DNA from: Candidatus Nitrosopumilus sp.
Lineage (GTDB): Archaea > Thermoproteota > Nitrososphaeria > Nitrososphaerales > Nitrosopumilaceae
NCBI GenBank assembly: GCA_008080815.1
Contig: VMDM01000046.1
Location: 1-33,704 of the forward strand
Direction of reading: 5' to 3'
DNA length: 33,704 nucleotides
Of the stretch, positions 1 to 8,890 are shown one piece after another; positions within the stretch are counted from its first letter, which is position 1; each line of letters begins with the position of its first letter. The position numbers and the translations under genes are program-made. Below the pieces are notes generated by a model that searched no databases, was not told where the DNA came from, and saw nothing but the letters and a program-made list of their open reading frames with translations.

Positions 1-1
1 T

Positions 2-157
2 TACCCAGAAAGATGTATTTCTGATGGTGCATGCATCGGTGTATGCCCAACAAAAGCAATCTTTTGGATGAGACCAATGGACTTCACAGTCGGACAACCA
101 GTCCCACTCCACAAAGATTCAGTCTTCGTTAAAGGTTGGACCGAATTAATCGATTAG
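2..157 (+). CDS. Ferredoxin-type iron-sulfur protein, C-terminal fragment
   Basis: Only the last 51 codons are in the window; the gene begins upstream. The readable part holds a ferredoxin cluster motif, CISDGACIGVCP (fragment residues 5-16), then a tail ending GWTELID and a TAG stop. The Asp four positions before the second Cys sits where a regular [4Fe-4S] motif has its second Cys. In 7Fe and zinc-type archaeal ferredoxins that pattern goes with a [3Fe-4S] or Asp-liganded cluster. No second Cys motif follows, so this is the last cluster of the protein. A soluble electron carrier or an electron-transfer subunit is likely; the full domain layout cannot be seen. Confidence 0.75.
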   Translation, partial: YPERCISDGACIGVCPTKAIFWMRPMDFTVGQPVPLHKDSVFVKGWTELID

Positions 158-190
158 ATTAGTTCAATCTAATTTCTTTTTATTATTTTT
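153..190 (+). terminator. Hairpin and T-rich tail after the ferredoxin gene
   Basis: A perfect 8-bp stem, ATTAGATT (153-160) and AATCTAAT (166-173), with a 5-base loop overlaps the ferredoxin stop codon. It is followed directly by a T-rich stretch to 190. A T-rich tail alone can terminate archaeal RNA polymerase; the hairpin makes this one more convincing. Confidence 0.6.
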
Positions 191-192
191 AA

Positions 193-205
193 TACCATAA
201 TGGTA
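193..205. promoter_or_regulatory. Small palindrome upstream of the cyclase gene
   Basis: TACCAT-A-ATGGTA is a perfect 13-base interrupted palindrome, 34 bases before the TTG start of the cyclase gene and next to T/A-rich candidate promoter boxes (186-196 and 218-228). It could be a regulator site, but a palindrome this short can arise by chance in AT-rich DNA. Confidence 0.3.
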
Positions 206-238
206 ATACCTAAAAGCTTTAAAATTTACAAAAATTAA

Positions 239-1987
239 TTGAAAATCTCTTTCAATCTAGACCGCAAATTAATTTTATTAGTAATGATAGTTTCAGTTAT
301 CGCTTTATCAATAATTGGATATTTTAGCTTTAATTATTCCGATGAAATTCTAAAACAAAAAGTAGGAGACCAATTAATTGGTGAATCAGCAATAAGAGGA
401 GAGACATTACGATTAATTTTTGAGTCAAGAATGGATCAAAATGATATTCTTGCAAACGATCCTATGATCAATACATTAATTCAAAAAATGAATAGTGTAC
501 CAACAAAAGATCTTCAACAATTTAAAGAGATGTTTAGGAGAGATTATCTGATTCAAATTCAAGCATTTCAAGAATTGATTGGATTTTCAATTGGTTTTGA
601 AGATACAAAGATTATTGGCAAAAATGGCCAAGTATTTTTTTCACTAAGTGGAATATCTAATGAAGATTACAACAAGAATCCGTTATTTGAACGTGGATTG
701 AAAGAATCTTTTATTGAATTTGAATCCAGTGGAAATGGAAAAAAGATGGTTGTAGTAACACCTGTTTTTGCGGACGATGGCAAAATTGGAGATGAAGCAA
801 TTGGAGTAATCATTTCCAGAATGAGGACAAATGCAATTGATAACATAATGATTAACAGAAGTGGATTGGGAGAAACAGGAGAGGTTTATTTTGTTAATGA
901 TGATTTTCTGATGTTATCAGAATCTAGATTTATTGAAGATGCAGTATTTAATCAAAAAGTAAATACGAAACCTGTCAATGATTGCTTTTCAAATGAACAA
1001 AATACAGTTGGAATTTACGAAGATTACCGAGAAAAATTGATTTTTGGTTCGTCATATTGTGCAAAAAATCTGGGCATAGTTTTACTAGTTGAGATGGATG
1101 TCGAAGAAATTGAAGAGCCAATAAAGATTTTACAAAATAGAATCATTCTAACGGGCATAATAATTACAGCTGTGATGGGAGTTGTAGCATTTGTAATGTC
1201 TAAAAATTTGTCTAGACCATTACTAAAATTGAAAAATGCTGCAAATAGAATTGCTAGTGGTGATTTTGATGTTAGAACAGAAATTAAGACTAGAGATGAA
1301 ATTGGAGAGTTATCTTTAGCATTTGATTCAATGGCTTCAAAACTTCAAGAATCAATTATTGAGATAAAGCAAAAAGAAGATGTAATTAAACAACAGGAAG
1401 ATATCTTGTTACAATTCTCTGAAAAGAGTGAAAAGTATTGTGTTTGTATGATTGACATAATGAATTCTACAAAAATAATTTCTATGATGCCTGATGAAAA
1501 AATTAATGAGTTTTACAAAATCTTCATTAATTCAATGGCATCAATTGTTAACAAATTTGATGGGAATGTCGTCAAAAATATTGGTGATGCTTTGCTATTT
1601 TATTTTTCAATGGAGAATTCAAACGAAAGAGAAATGTTCAAGAAATGTTTAGACTGTTGTATTGCATTAAGTGAATCTCATAGATTTATTGTTGAAAAAT
1701 TAGAAAAAGAGGAATTACCAATTATTAATTATAGAATTAGTGCTACATTTGGACTAGTTAGAATTGCAAAATCATCAACTTCATCAACTCAGGACATATT
1801 TGGTGACACAGTTAACCGATGTGCAAAAATTAATCGTAGTGCACCTCCAAATGGTGTTGTAGTAGGTGAAGATTTCTACTCAAATTCAAAGAAGTATGGT
1901 TGGTATCAATTCAAAAAAATAGAAAATGATGTAGGTTCAGAGCAATTTGGATACAATTGTTATCAAGTGAAAAGAAATATTGACTAG
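239..1987 (+). CDS. Membrane-bound class III nucleotidyl cyclase with extracytoplasmic sensor and HAMP domain
   Basis: The 582-residue protein has an N-terminal membrane helix (about 9-30), an extracytoplasmic region of about 265 residues that looks like a Cache-type sensor, a second helix (about 300-320), a HAMP domain (about 321-373), a short coiled coil, and a class III cyclase domain (about 400-575). Metal-binding Asp406 (IDIMNST) and Asp450 (NIGDALL) are present. Lys446 and Asp519 match the adenine-selecting pair, so ATP is the expected substrate. Asn526 is kept, but the Arg expected four residues later is Lys530 (VNRCAKI). The start is TTG; no better ATG lies before the first helix. The last 4 bases overlap the convergent J-domain gene. 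An external signal controlling cAMP-type output is inferred; the ligand is unknown. Confidence 0.85.
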   Translation: MKISFNLDRKLILLVMIVSVIALSIIGYFSFNYSDEILKQKVGDQLIGESAIRGETLRLIFESRMDQNDILANDPMINTLIQKMNSVPTKDLQQFKEMFRRDYLIQIQAFQELIGFSIGFEDTKIIGKNGQVFFSLSGISNEDYNKNPLFERGLKESFIEFESSGNGKKMVVVTPVFADDGKIGDEAIGVIISRMRTNAIDNIMINRSGLGETGEVYFVNDDFLMLSESRFIEDAVFNQKVNTKPVNDCFSNEQNTVGIYEDYREKLIFGSSYCAKNLGIVLLVEMDVEEIEEPIKILQNRIILTGIIITAVMGVVAFVMSKNLSRPLLKLKNAANRIASGDFDVRTEIKTRDEIGELSLAFDSMASKLQESIIEIKQKEDVIKQQEDILLQFSEKSEKYCVCMIDIMNSTKIISMMPDEKINEFYKIFINSMASIVNKFDGNVVKNIGDALLFYFSMENSNEREMFKKCLDCCIALSESHRFIVEKLEKEELPIINYRISATFGLVRIAKSSTSSTQDIFGDTVNRCAKINRSAPPNGVVVGEDFYSNSKKYGWYQFKKIENDVGSEQFGYNCYQVKRNID

Positions 1988-3135
1988 ACTTTTTTGAATC
2001 CAAATTTGGATTTCCACCCAGAAGAGGATTTCTGAGGTTTTTTTGATAAATTATTTATCATATCATAAGTAATTGTAAATCCCTTTCCAACAAGTGTTTC
2101 ATCCTTTTGATATTTTTCTTTGTTTGGAACAAATTCATCAGATAAATCCCTAATTTTTTTAGTTTTAAGATCAAATAGTCTGACAATTTTTCCATTTTCC
2201 AATTCAATTTTAGCATCACCACTTAAACCTTGAATTGAAAAAGTTTCAAAAAATCTGATACTTCCGCCCTCTTTTACTTTTATAATTGAATCATACGTTA
2301 GTTTACTTCCATAAAATAAAATTTCCCTAGCAGAAATGGTTACATCATCTTCTACATTTAGAACAATTACAGTTTCTCCATTCAGAGTAACCGTATTTAC
2401 AACATTTTCTGCAACAATTTTACCATTAGGGGATATAATCTCTGTTCTATTTTCAGATATTTTATAGACACCAACCCTACCATCAGGATCATCAACTCTA
2501 AATTTTCTACCGAAAATATTTCCAACTTCAATATTCCCATCATCAACAATTATTTTTGCACCATTTTCAATTTTGTATTTATTTTCGTGTGGATTAACTA
2601 ATTTGAAATCACCTTTTGTGATATGAATTATTGATCTGAACTCACTTGTCCAAGATGGACTAGTAATATTTCCCTGCATGATAATTGATCCATCATACTC
2701 CAATGTTCCGGCCATGAAATTTCCTTTAATTGATAATGCTCCATTAGCTTTACGTTCAAGCTCGATTTCACCTAGTGTTTTTGAACCAAATAATCTTGTT
2801 CCCGTAGTATTTGTTCTATTTAATGCAGCAGCCCACTCTTGAGCCGTTAACATTTCTTTTGAAAGTTGTTGTCCAATAATGAGATTTTTTCTCCTGACAT
2901 CGGAATCTGATTCATCTGAATAAACTCTAGAATTCTTTAATCGTTCAATGTCGGTATCTGGATATTTCTTACCAACTTTAAGATCCTCATATGCTTGTTT
3001 TATTTTGATAAATTGTTCATTTTCTCCTCCACGATCAGAGTGATATTGTAATGCTAATCTTCTAAATGCATCACGAATTTCTTTTTCAGTAGTTCCTTCA
3101 GATATTCCAAGAATATCATAATTACTCTCTACCAA
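1984..3135 (-). CDS. J-domain protein with HSD in place of HPD and a beta-rich C-terminal region
   Basis: Residues 4 to about 60 form a J domain (YDILGISEGTTEKEIRDAF, then LALQYHSDRGG). The signature HPD tripeptide that activates Hsp70 ATPase reads H32-S33-D34. There is no G/F region, zinc-finger domain or DnaJ C-terminal domain. Residues about 115-340 are instead a long run of short beta-type units rich in Gly, Ile, Val and Asn, resembling a solenoid or polymer-forming fold, with a basic C-terminus. No signal peptide or membrane helix is visible. The start is TTG, preceded by a G-rich GGGGGATGAG stretch. I do not recognise the C-terminal part. The role may be an Hsp70 cochaperone, or a J-like adaptor that has lost that activity. 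Confidence 0.75.
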   Translation of the reverse strand: MVESNYDILGISEGTTEKEIRDAFRRLALQYHSDRGGENEQFIKIKQAYEDLKVGKKYPDTDIERLKNSRVYSDESDSDVRRKNLIIGQQLSKEMLTAQEWAAALNRTNTTGTRLFGSKTLGEIELERKANGALSIKGNFMAGTLEYDGSIIMQGNITSPSWTSEFRSIIHITKGDFKLVNPHENKYKIENGAKIIVDDGNIEVGNIFGRKFRVDDPDGRVGVYKISENRTEIISPNGKIVAENVVNTVTLNGETVIVLNVEDDVTISAREILFYGSKLTYDSIIKVKEGGSIRFFETFSIQGLSGDAKIELENGKIVRLFDLKTKKIRDLSDEFVPNKEKYQKDETLVGKGFTITYDMINNLSKKPQKSSSGWKSKFGFKKV

Positions 3136-3223
3136 TTCTCATCCCCCACAAATATCCGAAGTAACCCATACTTGTATTTTATTAGAATTATAAAATATCA
3201 AGGAAGCGTTAGTGAATCAAAAT

Positions 3224-4669
3224 TCAGGCATCAGCATACATTGATACTTCCCAGGCAGTTGGAGTTTGTGCAAAGGCAGTATATTCTTTGTATTTTAATT
3301 CAGTATACTTGTCAATGAAATCTTTTGTGAAAACTTTCTCTAAAAATCCAGAATCACTTTTCAACGAATCTAGCGCTCCTTTTAGAGAGACAGGTAATGA
3401 ACCAATATTATACTCTCGTTTCTTTTCAGGACTCAATTTGTAAACATTTTCTTCGATTGGATCTCCAGGATCTAATTTTCTTGAAATTCCATCCAATCCT
3501 GCAAGTAAAAGCGCAGCTTCTAAAAGATAGATGTTAGCAGTTGGATCAGGTACACGATATTCTATTCTTTTACTTTTTTCTTGATTCCTGTAATACATTG
3601 GTACACGAATTGCTGCTGAACGATTTCCCATTCCCCAACAGACATTAACTGGTGCTTCAAATCCTGGAACTAATCTTTTGTATGAATTTGTGGTAGGGTT
3701 TGTTATTGCACATAATGCTGAAGCATGTTCCAATATTCCACCAATATAATAACGACCTACTTGGCTCATCTGAGCAACGTGGTCATCAGGATCAAACATT
3801 ACATTGACTTTTTCATTCCATAAACTTTGATGAGTATGCATTGCTGATGCATTATCACCAAAAATTGGTTTTGGCATAAATGTAGCAACTTTGTTTTTTC
3901 TTTTTGCCTTAACTTTTACAATATTTTTTACAGCAATTACATTATCAGCCATCGCAATCATTTCATCATATACCAGATTAATTTCACATTGACCAGAGGT
4001 TGCAACTTCATGATGTTCAGCCTCAACTTTGATATGAAAATTATTGTAAAGATCATCACAGACATCTTTTCTAAAACTCTCAAGTGTATCTTTTGGTTGT
4101 GATGGGTAATATCCCTCTTTGATATCGATTGCAGTGCTAACATTTCCCTTAGCCCATGGAGATTCTTTTGATTCTATAGAATATCCAGAACCACCATAGG
4201 AATGAGTAGCGGCATACGGTGATGGATAAACATTGATTGTATCAAATACAAAGAATTCAATTTCTGGTCCCCAATATGTATGAGTTAAACCAAAATTGTC
4301 TAATTCTTTTGCAGCTTTGTGTGCAATTCCTCTTGAATCACGATTGTATCTTATTTCATCAACAGAATTACCTTCATAAAGATCACAAAATAAAATTGCA
4401 TTTTTTCTATTTCCCTGATCATAATCTGAAGGTAAAATTCTAAATGATTTAGGATCTGGTTTCAAAATCATATCAGAATTATTAACAGATTTGAAGCCAA
4501 GAATAGAACTTGCGTCGAGTTTTTCTAATCCATTTTTGAAACTATTTTCATCAATTGCATATCTAGGCATTCCTAATCGGTGTAATTCACCGAAAATATC
4601 TACAAACCAAAGATTTACGAATGTTATATTTTCTTCTTCTAGTTTCTTTAAAACTTCAGAACTATTCAC
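3224..4669 (-). CDS. glnA: Glutamine synthetase, type I (first copy)
   Basis: This 481-residue enzyme makes glutamine from glutamate, ammonia and ATP, the entry point of ammonia assimilation. Family motifs are in order: the Asp-latch region LDASSI (51-56), GPEIEFFVFD with metal ligands Glu136 and Glu138, HHEVATSGQCE with Glu221 and Glu229, His278 in AMHTHQSLW, the flexible-loop PGFEAP, NRSAAIRVP (349-357) and EYRVPDP (370-376). Tyr410 (EENVYKLSP) aligns with the tyrosine that enteric enzymes adenylylate, though no adenylyltransferase gene is in the window. The start is GTG. A second copy lies at 18948-20420 and differs at several active-site-adjacent positions. Both copies keep the main metal and substrate residues. 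Confidence 0.93.
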   Translation of the reverse strand: MNSSEVLKKLEEENITFVNLWFVDIFGELHRLGMPRYAIDENSFKNGLEKLDASSILGFKSVNNSDMILKPDPKSFRILPSDYDQGNRKNAILFCDLYEGNSVDEIRYNRDSRGIAHKAAKELDNFGLTHTYWGPEIEFFVFDTINVYPSPYAATHSYGGSGYSIESKESPWAKGNVSTAIDIKEGYYPSQPKDTLESFRKDVCDDLYNNFHIKVEAEHHEVATSGQCEINLVYDEMIAMADNVIAVKNIVKVKAKRKNKVATFMPKPIFGDNASAMHTHQSLWNEKVNVMFDPDDHVAQMSQVGRYYIGGILEHASALCAITNPTTNSYKRLVPGFEAPVNVCWGMGNRSAAIRVPMYYRNQEKSKRIEYRVPDPTANIYLLEAALLLAGLDGISRKLDPGDPIEENVYKLSPEKKREYNIGSLPVSLKGALDSLKSDSGFLEKVFTKDFIDKYTELKYKEYTAFAQTPTAWEVSMYADA

Positions 4670-4740
4670 AACATCTCTAAGTATTGATTTTACTAATGTG
4701 ATTTTGTAAGTTAGAATTGTCTAATAGGTCAGGTAAAATC

Positions 4741-6105
4741 TTAAGATTCAGGGGAATCCTCTTCAGGATGAATTTTTTTAAAGTTATTCATTTCATCTTC
4801 AAAAAAGAATTTGTTTGTTAATGCAGGTTTCAGATCATCTAACCATAAAGCATTTTCATCATATTTTGCAAAAAATGGTTTTTGAACCCAATTTGGATTT
4901 CTGCCCTGCAAAAATCTCAAAACAATTACTTTTTGATCATTTAATTCAGCAGTTCCAATTACATGCACTTTTCCAGGAGTAGCAGACATGCTTGGTCCAC
5001 GTACAGTTCTTGCTAGTCCGCTTACTGAGGAATATGCTTTCTTAAAAATGGAATATGCTTTGACTAAAGGAACTCCAAAGTAGTGCTGTGCTCCAGTGTC
5101 ACGGACAACGAACATGTAATATGGAATACATCCATGTAAAACTTGTTTAGTCCACATTTTTGCCCACATTTCAGCATCATCATTGATATGAGCTAAAAGT
5201 GGAGATTGAGTTCTTATTTCAGCACCTGTTTTTTTGACTGCTTTTATAGCATCAATCACAGATTGAGTAGAAAGTTCGTTGAGATGATTGAAATGTGCCA
5301 TAAATGCAAGATGTAATCCATTATCGGTTACTTTTTGAAACACATCTAACATTGATTGAGAATCAGAATCTGTCAAAAATTTGTATGGCCAATATGATAA
5401 AGACTTGGTTCCAATTCTGATATTTTTAAGATTTGGAATATTCGATTCAAGTAAAGTATCAATATATTTTGAAAAAATTTGAGATCGCATTATCATGGGA
5501 TCACCACCAGTAAAAAGTACATCAGTGATCTCTTGATGTTCTTGAAGATATTTGACTAACAATTCTGCTTCTTGCATTGCAAATTTCATTTCGTCCATTC
5601 CAACAAATTGTGGCCATCTAAAACAAAAACTACAATATGCATGACATGTTTGACTTTGACTTGGGAAAAATAGACATGTTTCCTTGTACTTGTGTTGCAT
5701 TCCATATAATTTAGTTCCATCTTTAAGAGTTGGAACATTTAGTTCCATTTGTCCAGCAGGATGAGGATTTAGTTGTAAACGTATTTCATTTGCAATTTTA
5801 GTGATTTCATCTTTTTCTAAATTATTTTTTAATGCATTTTCCATTTTTGAATAGTGTTCTGGTCTTAACATTCCCTTTTGTGGAAAAGTGAGTACATACA
5901 TTGGATCATGTGGAATATTGTTCCAATCAATTAATTGCTCAACAACGTAGTTATTTGCTTTAAATGGTAATACATTTCCTACAACTTCCATTTCAAATTT
6001 AGTTTCTTCAGATAAATTCTCTATCTCTGGAATATTACGAAAATTTGCTAATGTGTAAGATTTGAGTGAAGGTGAATTACTCCATTCAGTTACTTGATAA
6101 GTCAC
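4741..6105 (-). CDS. KamA-family radical SAM protein (lysine 2,3-aminomutase-like)
   Basis: The 454-residue protein has the radical SAM cluster motif C154-x3-C158-x2-C161 (CHAYCSFC), the SAM-binding TGGDP (199-203), and a C-terminal PGK motif whose Lys379 aligns with the PLP-binding lysine of lysine 2,3-aminomutase. That makes an amino-group migration on an amino acid the expected chemistry. The Asp that holds the lysine side chain in KamA (seven residues before the PLP lysine) is Ser372 here, and the other substrate Asp is not clearly aligned, so the substrate may not be lysine. No beta-lysine acetyltransferase (AblB) gene is adjacent. The start is GTG. It lies upstream of glnA on the same strand, 71 bases away, and diverges from the mechanosensitive channel gene. 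Confidence 0.8.
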   Translation of the reverse strand: MTYQVTEWSNSPSLKSYTLANFRNIPEIENLSEETKFEMEVVGNVLPFKANNYVVEQLIDWNNIPHDPMYVLTFPQKGMLRPEHYSKMENALKNNLEKDEITKIANEIRLQLNPHPAGQMELNVPTLKDGTKLYGMQHKYKETCLFFPSQSQTCHAYCSFCFRWPQFVGMDEMKFAMQEAELLVKYLQEHQEITDVLFTGGDPMIMRSQIFSKYIDTLLESNIPNLKNIRIGTKSLSYWPYKFLTDSDSQSMLDVFQKVTDNGLHLAFMAHFNHLNELSTQSVIDAIKAVKKTGAEIRTQSPLLAHINDDAEMWAKMWTKQVLHGCIPYYMFVVRDTGAQHYFGVPLVKAYSIFKKAYSSVSGLARTVRGPSMSATPGKVHVIGTAELNDQKVIVLRFLQGRNPNWVQKPFFAKYDENALWLDDLKPALTNKFFFEDEMNNFKKIHPEEDSPES

Positions 6106-6223
6106 TCTAGTAATAGAATCTTTACCATTGTTAAAGGTTGCACATTTTTTATAAAATAAATTAAGATTTAATAAAAAATCATTTCAATAAATATAATGAA
6201 TCAAAGAGTCACAGGAGAAAATA
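6106..6223. promoter_or_regulatory. Divergent promoter region between the KamA-like and MscS genes
   Basis: This 118-base AT-rich spacer separates two divergent starts. AATAAATATAATG (about 6186-6198) is a candidate TATA element for the channel gene, which also has a clear Shine-Dalgarno sequence AGGAG (6213-6217) six bases before its ATG, unlike the leaderless genes elsewhere in the window. I saw no clear operator. Confidence 0.4.
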
Positions 6224-7960
6224 ATGCCTGAAGATGAATTAGGTCAGATATCTATTGGTGAATTTGAGACAGTTTCGGAGCTTTTAGCCTCCTCAGAGTC
6301 ACTTCAGATTGCTTTTTTCATAATGATTCTAGGTATAATTGGCATAGTCATTGGGTATAGAAAATTTTCAGCCTGGATTTCATCCAAAAAGATCTATTAT
6401 CATAGACCTCATCTTTCAAGATTCATCAGACGCGCAGTTCTTCCATTCTTTGCAATAGCATTGATTACATCAATCAATATTTACATCCAAACAGGTGTTT
6501 TAGATGAAAAAATTGTCAGTATTGATAATTCAGTTTCATCTGCAGAAATTTTTGCAAAATTACTAAATACATTTAACATCTTGGTTATAGGATATACTTT
6601 TTCTCATTTAATTCCCATCATGTTAATTAAAAGAGAGAAATCAATTCTTGAAAAAGTTGATTTTGACGCATGGTTTGAAATGAGAGGTTACTTGGATGAT
6701 AAAGATGATCTTTTTCATAAACTGTTCAGATGGGTTGCACCAAAAACAACACCTGAAGATATGACAAATGAAGAATTTGAAGGCTATTTAAAAAATGAGA
6801 AAGGATTACAGTATCTTGAAAATTTCAGAACTAGTAAAGGAAATCCTATTGGAAGTTATGAAAAACTAGTTGGTAATCCATTTGAACAATGGAAAAAGTC
6901 TGAAAGAGCTAAATATCAAAAATATTTTGATGATTGTATCTCTGGAAATAATCAATCGGGTAGAAAGCTCAGAACCGGTCTAAAACCTGATGAAATATTT
7001 CCAATTGATGTTTGGAGGGAAGAAAAAAGAGATTCAGGTTATGAAGAAGTAATTCCAAGCTCTAGACCTCCAGGTTATGCAAAAAAGAAAAGGGATGGAA
7101 TCCCTAGATCAACAAAACAAGTAATACCATTAGCAATATTCATTGCTACAGTTTTAGGAGTTCTAGCATGGTGGGGTGTGGATCTCATTGTTATTGCAAC
7201 TGCAACTGGTGGTTTTTCAATTGGATTGGGATTAGCACTACAAGAAACTATGCAAAACTATTTTGCATATATTATGATTAGAAAAGACAAAATTTTTGTC
7301 GAAGGTGACAGAGTTCAATTGGAGACAGGTTATAATGGATATGTACATAGAATCACGCCTAGAGTTACCTACATTCGAGATGGTCTCCATGAATCAATTG
7401 CTGTTATTCCTACTAGACAGTTGGTTTCTGCACAAATTATCAACTATACTAAAGAAAACAAACTTGTTCCAGCCATTATTAAAGTTGGAGTTTCATATCT
7501 AAACAATCCAAGACAAGTAGCATCAATTTTGGTAAAAATTGGGAAACGTGCAATGAAAGAAGTTGTGGATACCAAAGGAAGACATCTTTGTAGACAAAAC
7601 AGATGTCCATATCTTGATGAGAATAAACCAAGTTGTGGATGTGATAAGGATCTTCATGTGGAGGTTGTTCAACCCGTAATTAGATTCAATGAATTTAATG
7701 AATCATCATTAGATTTTTCAATGTGGATATATGTGAAAGATTTCGGTTCACAATTCAAAACAAAAACAGATTTGAGAATGATCATGTATGAAGAATTTAA
7801 AAAATACGATATACGAATACCATGGCCAATTAGAACTATCTATCAAGGAGATGAAAAACGTGAAGCTGATGAAATTAGTAGACTGGATGATAAAAGGAAT
7901 GATGTAATTGACAAATATGGATTGGGAGATATTGGTAGAGGCGGAGATGGAGATGAATGA
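6224..7960 (+). CDS. MscS-family mechanosensitive channel with a Cys-rich insertion
   Basis: The 578-residue protein has membrane helices at about 27-45, 69-91 and 111-134, a soluble loop of about 165 residues, a fourth helix (about 299-320) and the pore-lining helix rich in Gly and Ala (GFSIGLGLALQETMQNYFAY). The MscS beta domain follows (FVEGDRVQL, then ESIAVIPTRQL and INYTKE). The fold should open under membrane tension and release small solutes. Within the C-terminal alpha/beta domain is an unusual insertion, C456-x4-C461-x9-C471-x-C473, that could bind zinc or an iron-sulfur cluster. The large loop between helices 3 and 4 is also not part of the minimal family. The ATG is supported by AGGAG at 6213-6217. 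Confidence 0.88.
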   Translation: MPEDELGQISIGEFETVSELLASSESLQIAFFIMILGIIGIVIGYRKFSAWISSKKIYYHRPHLSRFIRRAVLPFFAIALITSINIYIQTGVLDEKIVSIDNSVSSAEIFAKLLNTFNILVIGYTFSHLIPIMLIKREKSILEKVDFDAWFEMRGYLDDKDDLFHKLFRWVAPKTTPEDMTNEEFEGYLKNEKGLQYLENFRTSKGNPIGSYEKLVGNPFEQWKKSERAKYQKYFDDCISGNNQSGRKLRTGLKPDEIFPIDVWREEKRDSGYEEVIPSSRPPGYAKKKRDGIPRSTKQVIPLAIFIATVLGVLAWWGVDLIVIATATGGFSIGLGLALQETMQNYFAYIMIRKDKIFVEGDRVQLETGYNGYVHRITPRVTYIRDGLHESIAVIPTRQLVSAQIINYTKENKLVPAIIKVGVSYLNNPRQVASILVKIGKRAMKEVVDTKGRHLCRQNRCPYLDENKPSCGCDKDLHVEVVQPVIRFNEFNESSLDFSMWIYVKDFGSQFKTKTDLRMIMYEEFKKYDIRIPWPIRTIYQGDEKREADEISRLDDKRNDVIDKYGLGDIGRGGDGDE

Positions 7961-8008
7961 CTAAACAAAATTCTCAAAACTTAAGAATCCCATCATAATT
8001 TGTAAATT

Positions 8009-8890
8009 GTGAACAATCTTTCAGTTATTGTTGGAAATTCATCAGTTCAATTAGGAACAAAATTTGCAAAAAAATGCAAAGCAAATTTGGTAAAATCTGA
8101 AGTTAGAGTTTTTCCAGATGGTGAAAGTAAAATTACTTTAAAAGGTAAGATTTCCTCTAAAAAAACAATCGTTATTCAATCAGTATATCCTCCAGTAGAT
8201 ACCAATTTGATTCAGGCTCTATCTTTAGTTTCCAAAGCAAAAGAATTCTCAAAAGAAGTTATTTTGGTAATTCCATACATGGGATATGCCAGACAAGATA
8301 GAGAATTTTTACCTGGTGAAATTATAACAATGAAGGTTTTAGCTCAAATGACAAAAGGAGTTGGGGCTTCAAAAATAATTGTCGTTGATATACACAGTAA
8401 ATTAGGATTAAAACACTTTAAAACAAAAACACAGAATATATCTGCTATACCCGAATTGGTGAAATATTTGAAGAAATTGAGGCTAAAAGACCCATTAATT
8501 ATTTCGCCAGACCAAGGAGGTAAAGAGAGGGCAAAATTATTTGCAAAAGAATTTGGTTCAGAGTTTTTAGCATTAGAAAAAAAGAGAGATAGAAAAACAG
8601 GAAAAGTAAAGATTATTTCAAAAGAAGTTGATGTCAAAAATAAAGATCTGATTTTAGTTGATGATATGATTAGTACTGGAGGAAGTATTATCCATGCAGC
8701 TGAATTTCTGAAAAAACAAAAAGCAAGACAAATTTTTGTTGCATGTACTCACGGTCTCCTATTGAACGATGCAGAAAAGAAAATTAAAAGTTCAGGAGTA
8801 AAACAAATTATAAGTACAAACTCAATCCCTGGAAAAACATCAAAAGTAGATATATCAAACATTATTTTAGAAGCAATTACTGATGCCTGA
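8009..8890 (+). CDS. prs: Ribose-phosphate pyrophosphokinase (PRPP synthetase)
   Basis: This enzyme makes 5-phosphoribosyl 1-diphosphate from ribose 5-phosphate and ATP, the precursor for nucleotides, histidine and tryptophan. The 293-residue length fits the shorter archaeal class. Motifs are RVFPDGE (33-39), the ATP-loop PYMGYARQDREF (89-100), VVDIHS (125-130) and the PRPP-binding VDDMISTGGS (217-226). The start is GTG. The stop overlaps the start of the methyltransferase gene by 8 bases, so the two are probably co-transcribed, together with the RNase Z and sirtuin genes that follow with 4-base overlaps. Confidence 0.95.
   Translation: MNNLSVIVGNSSVQLGTKFAKKCKANLVKSEVRVFPDGESKITLKGKISSKKTIVIQSVYPPVDTNLIQALSLVSKAKEFSKEVILVIPYMGYARQDREFLPGEIITMKVLAQMTKGVGASKIIVVDIHSKLGLKHFKTKTQNISAIPELVKYLKKLRLKDPLIISPDQGGKERAKLFAKEFGSEFLALEKKRDRKTGKVKIISKEVDVKNKDLILVDDMISTGGSIIHAAEFLKKQKARQIFVACTHGLLLNDAEKKIKSSGVKQIISTNSIPGKTSKVDISNIILEAITDA

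Noticed and set aside
3958-4143. Minus-strand frame of 61 codons within the first glutamine synthetase gene.
   Set aside because: It is an alternative frame inside conserved coding sequence and its product resembles nothing recognisable.
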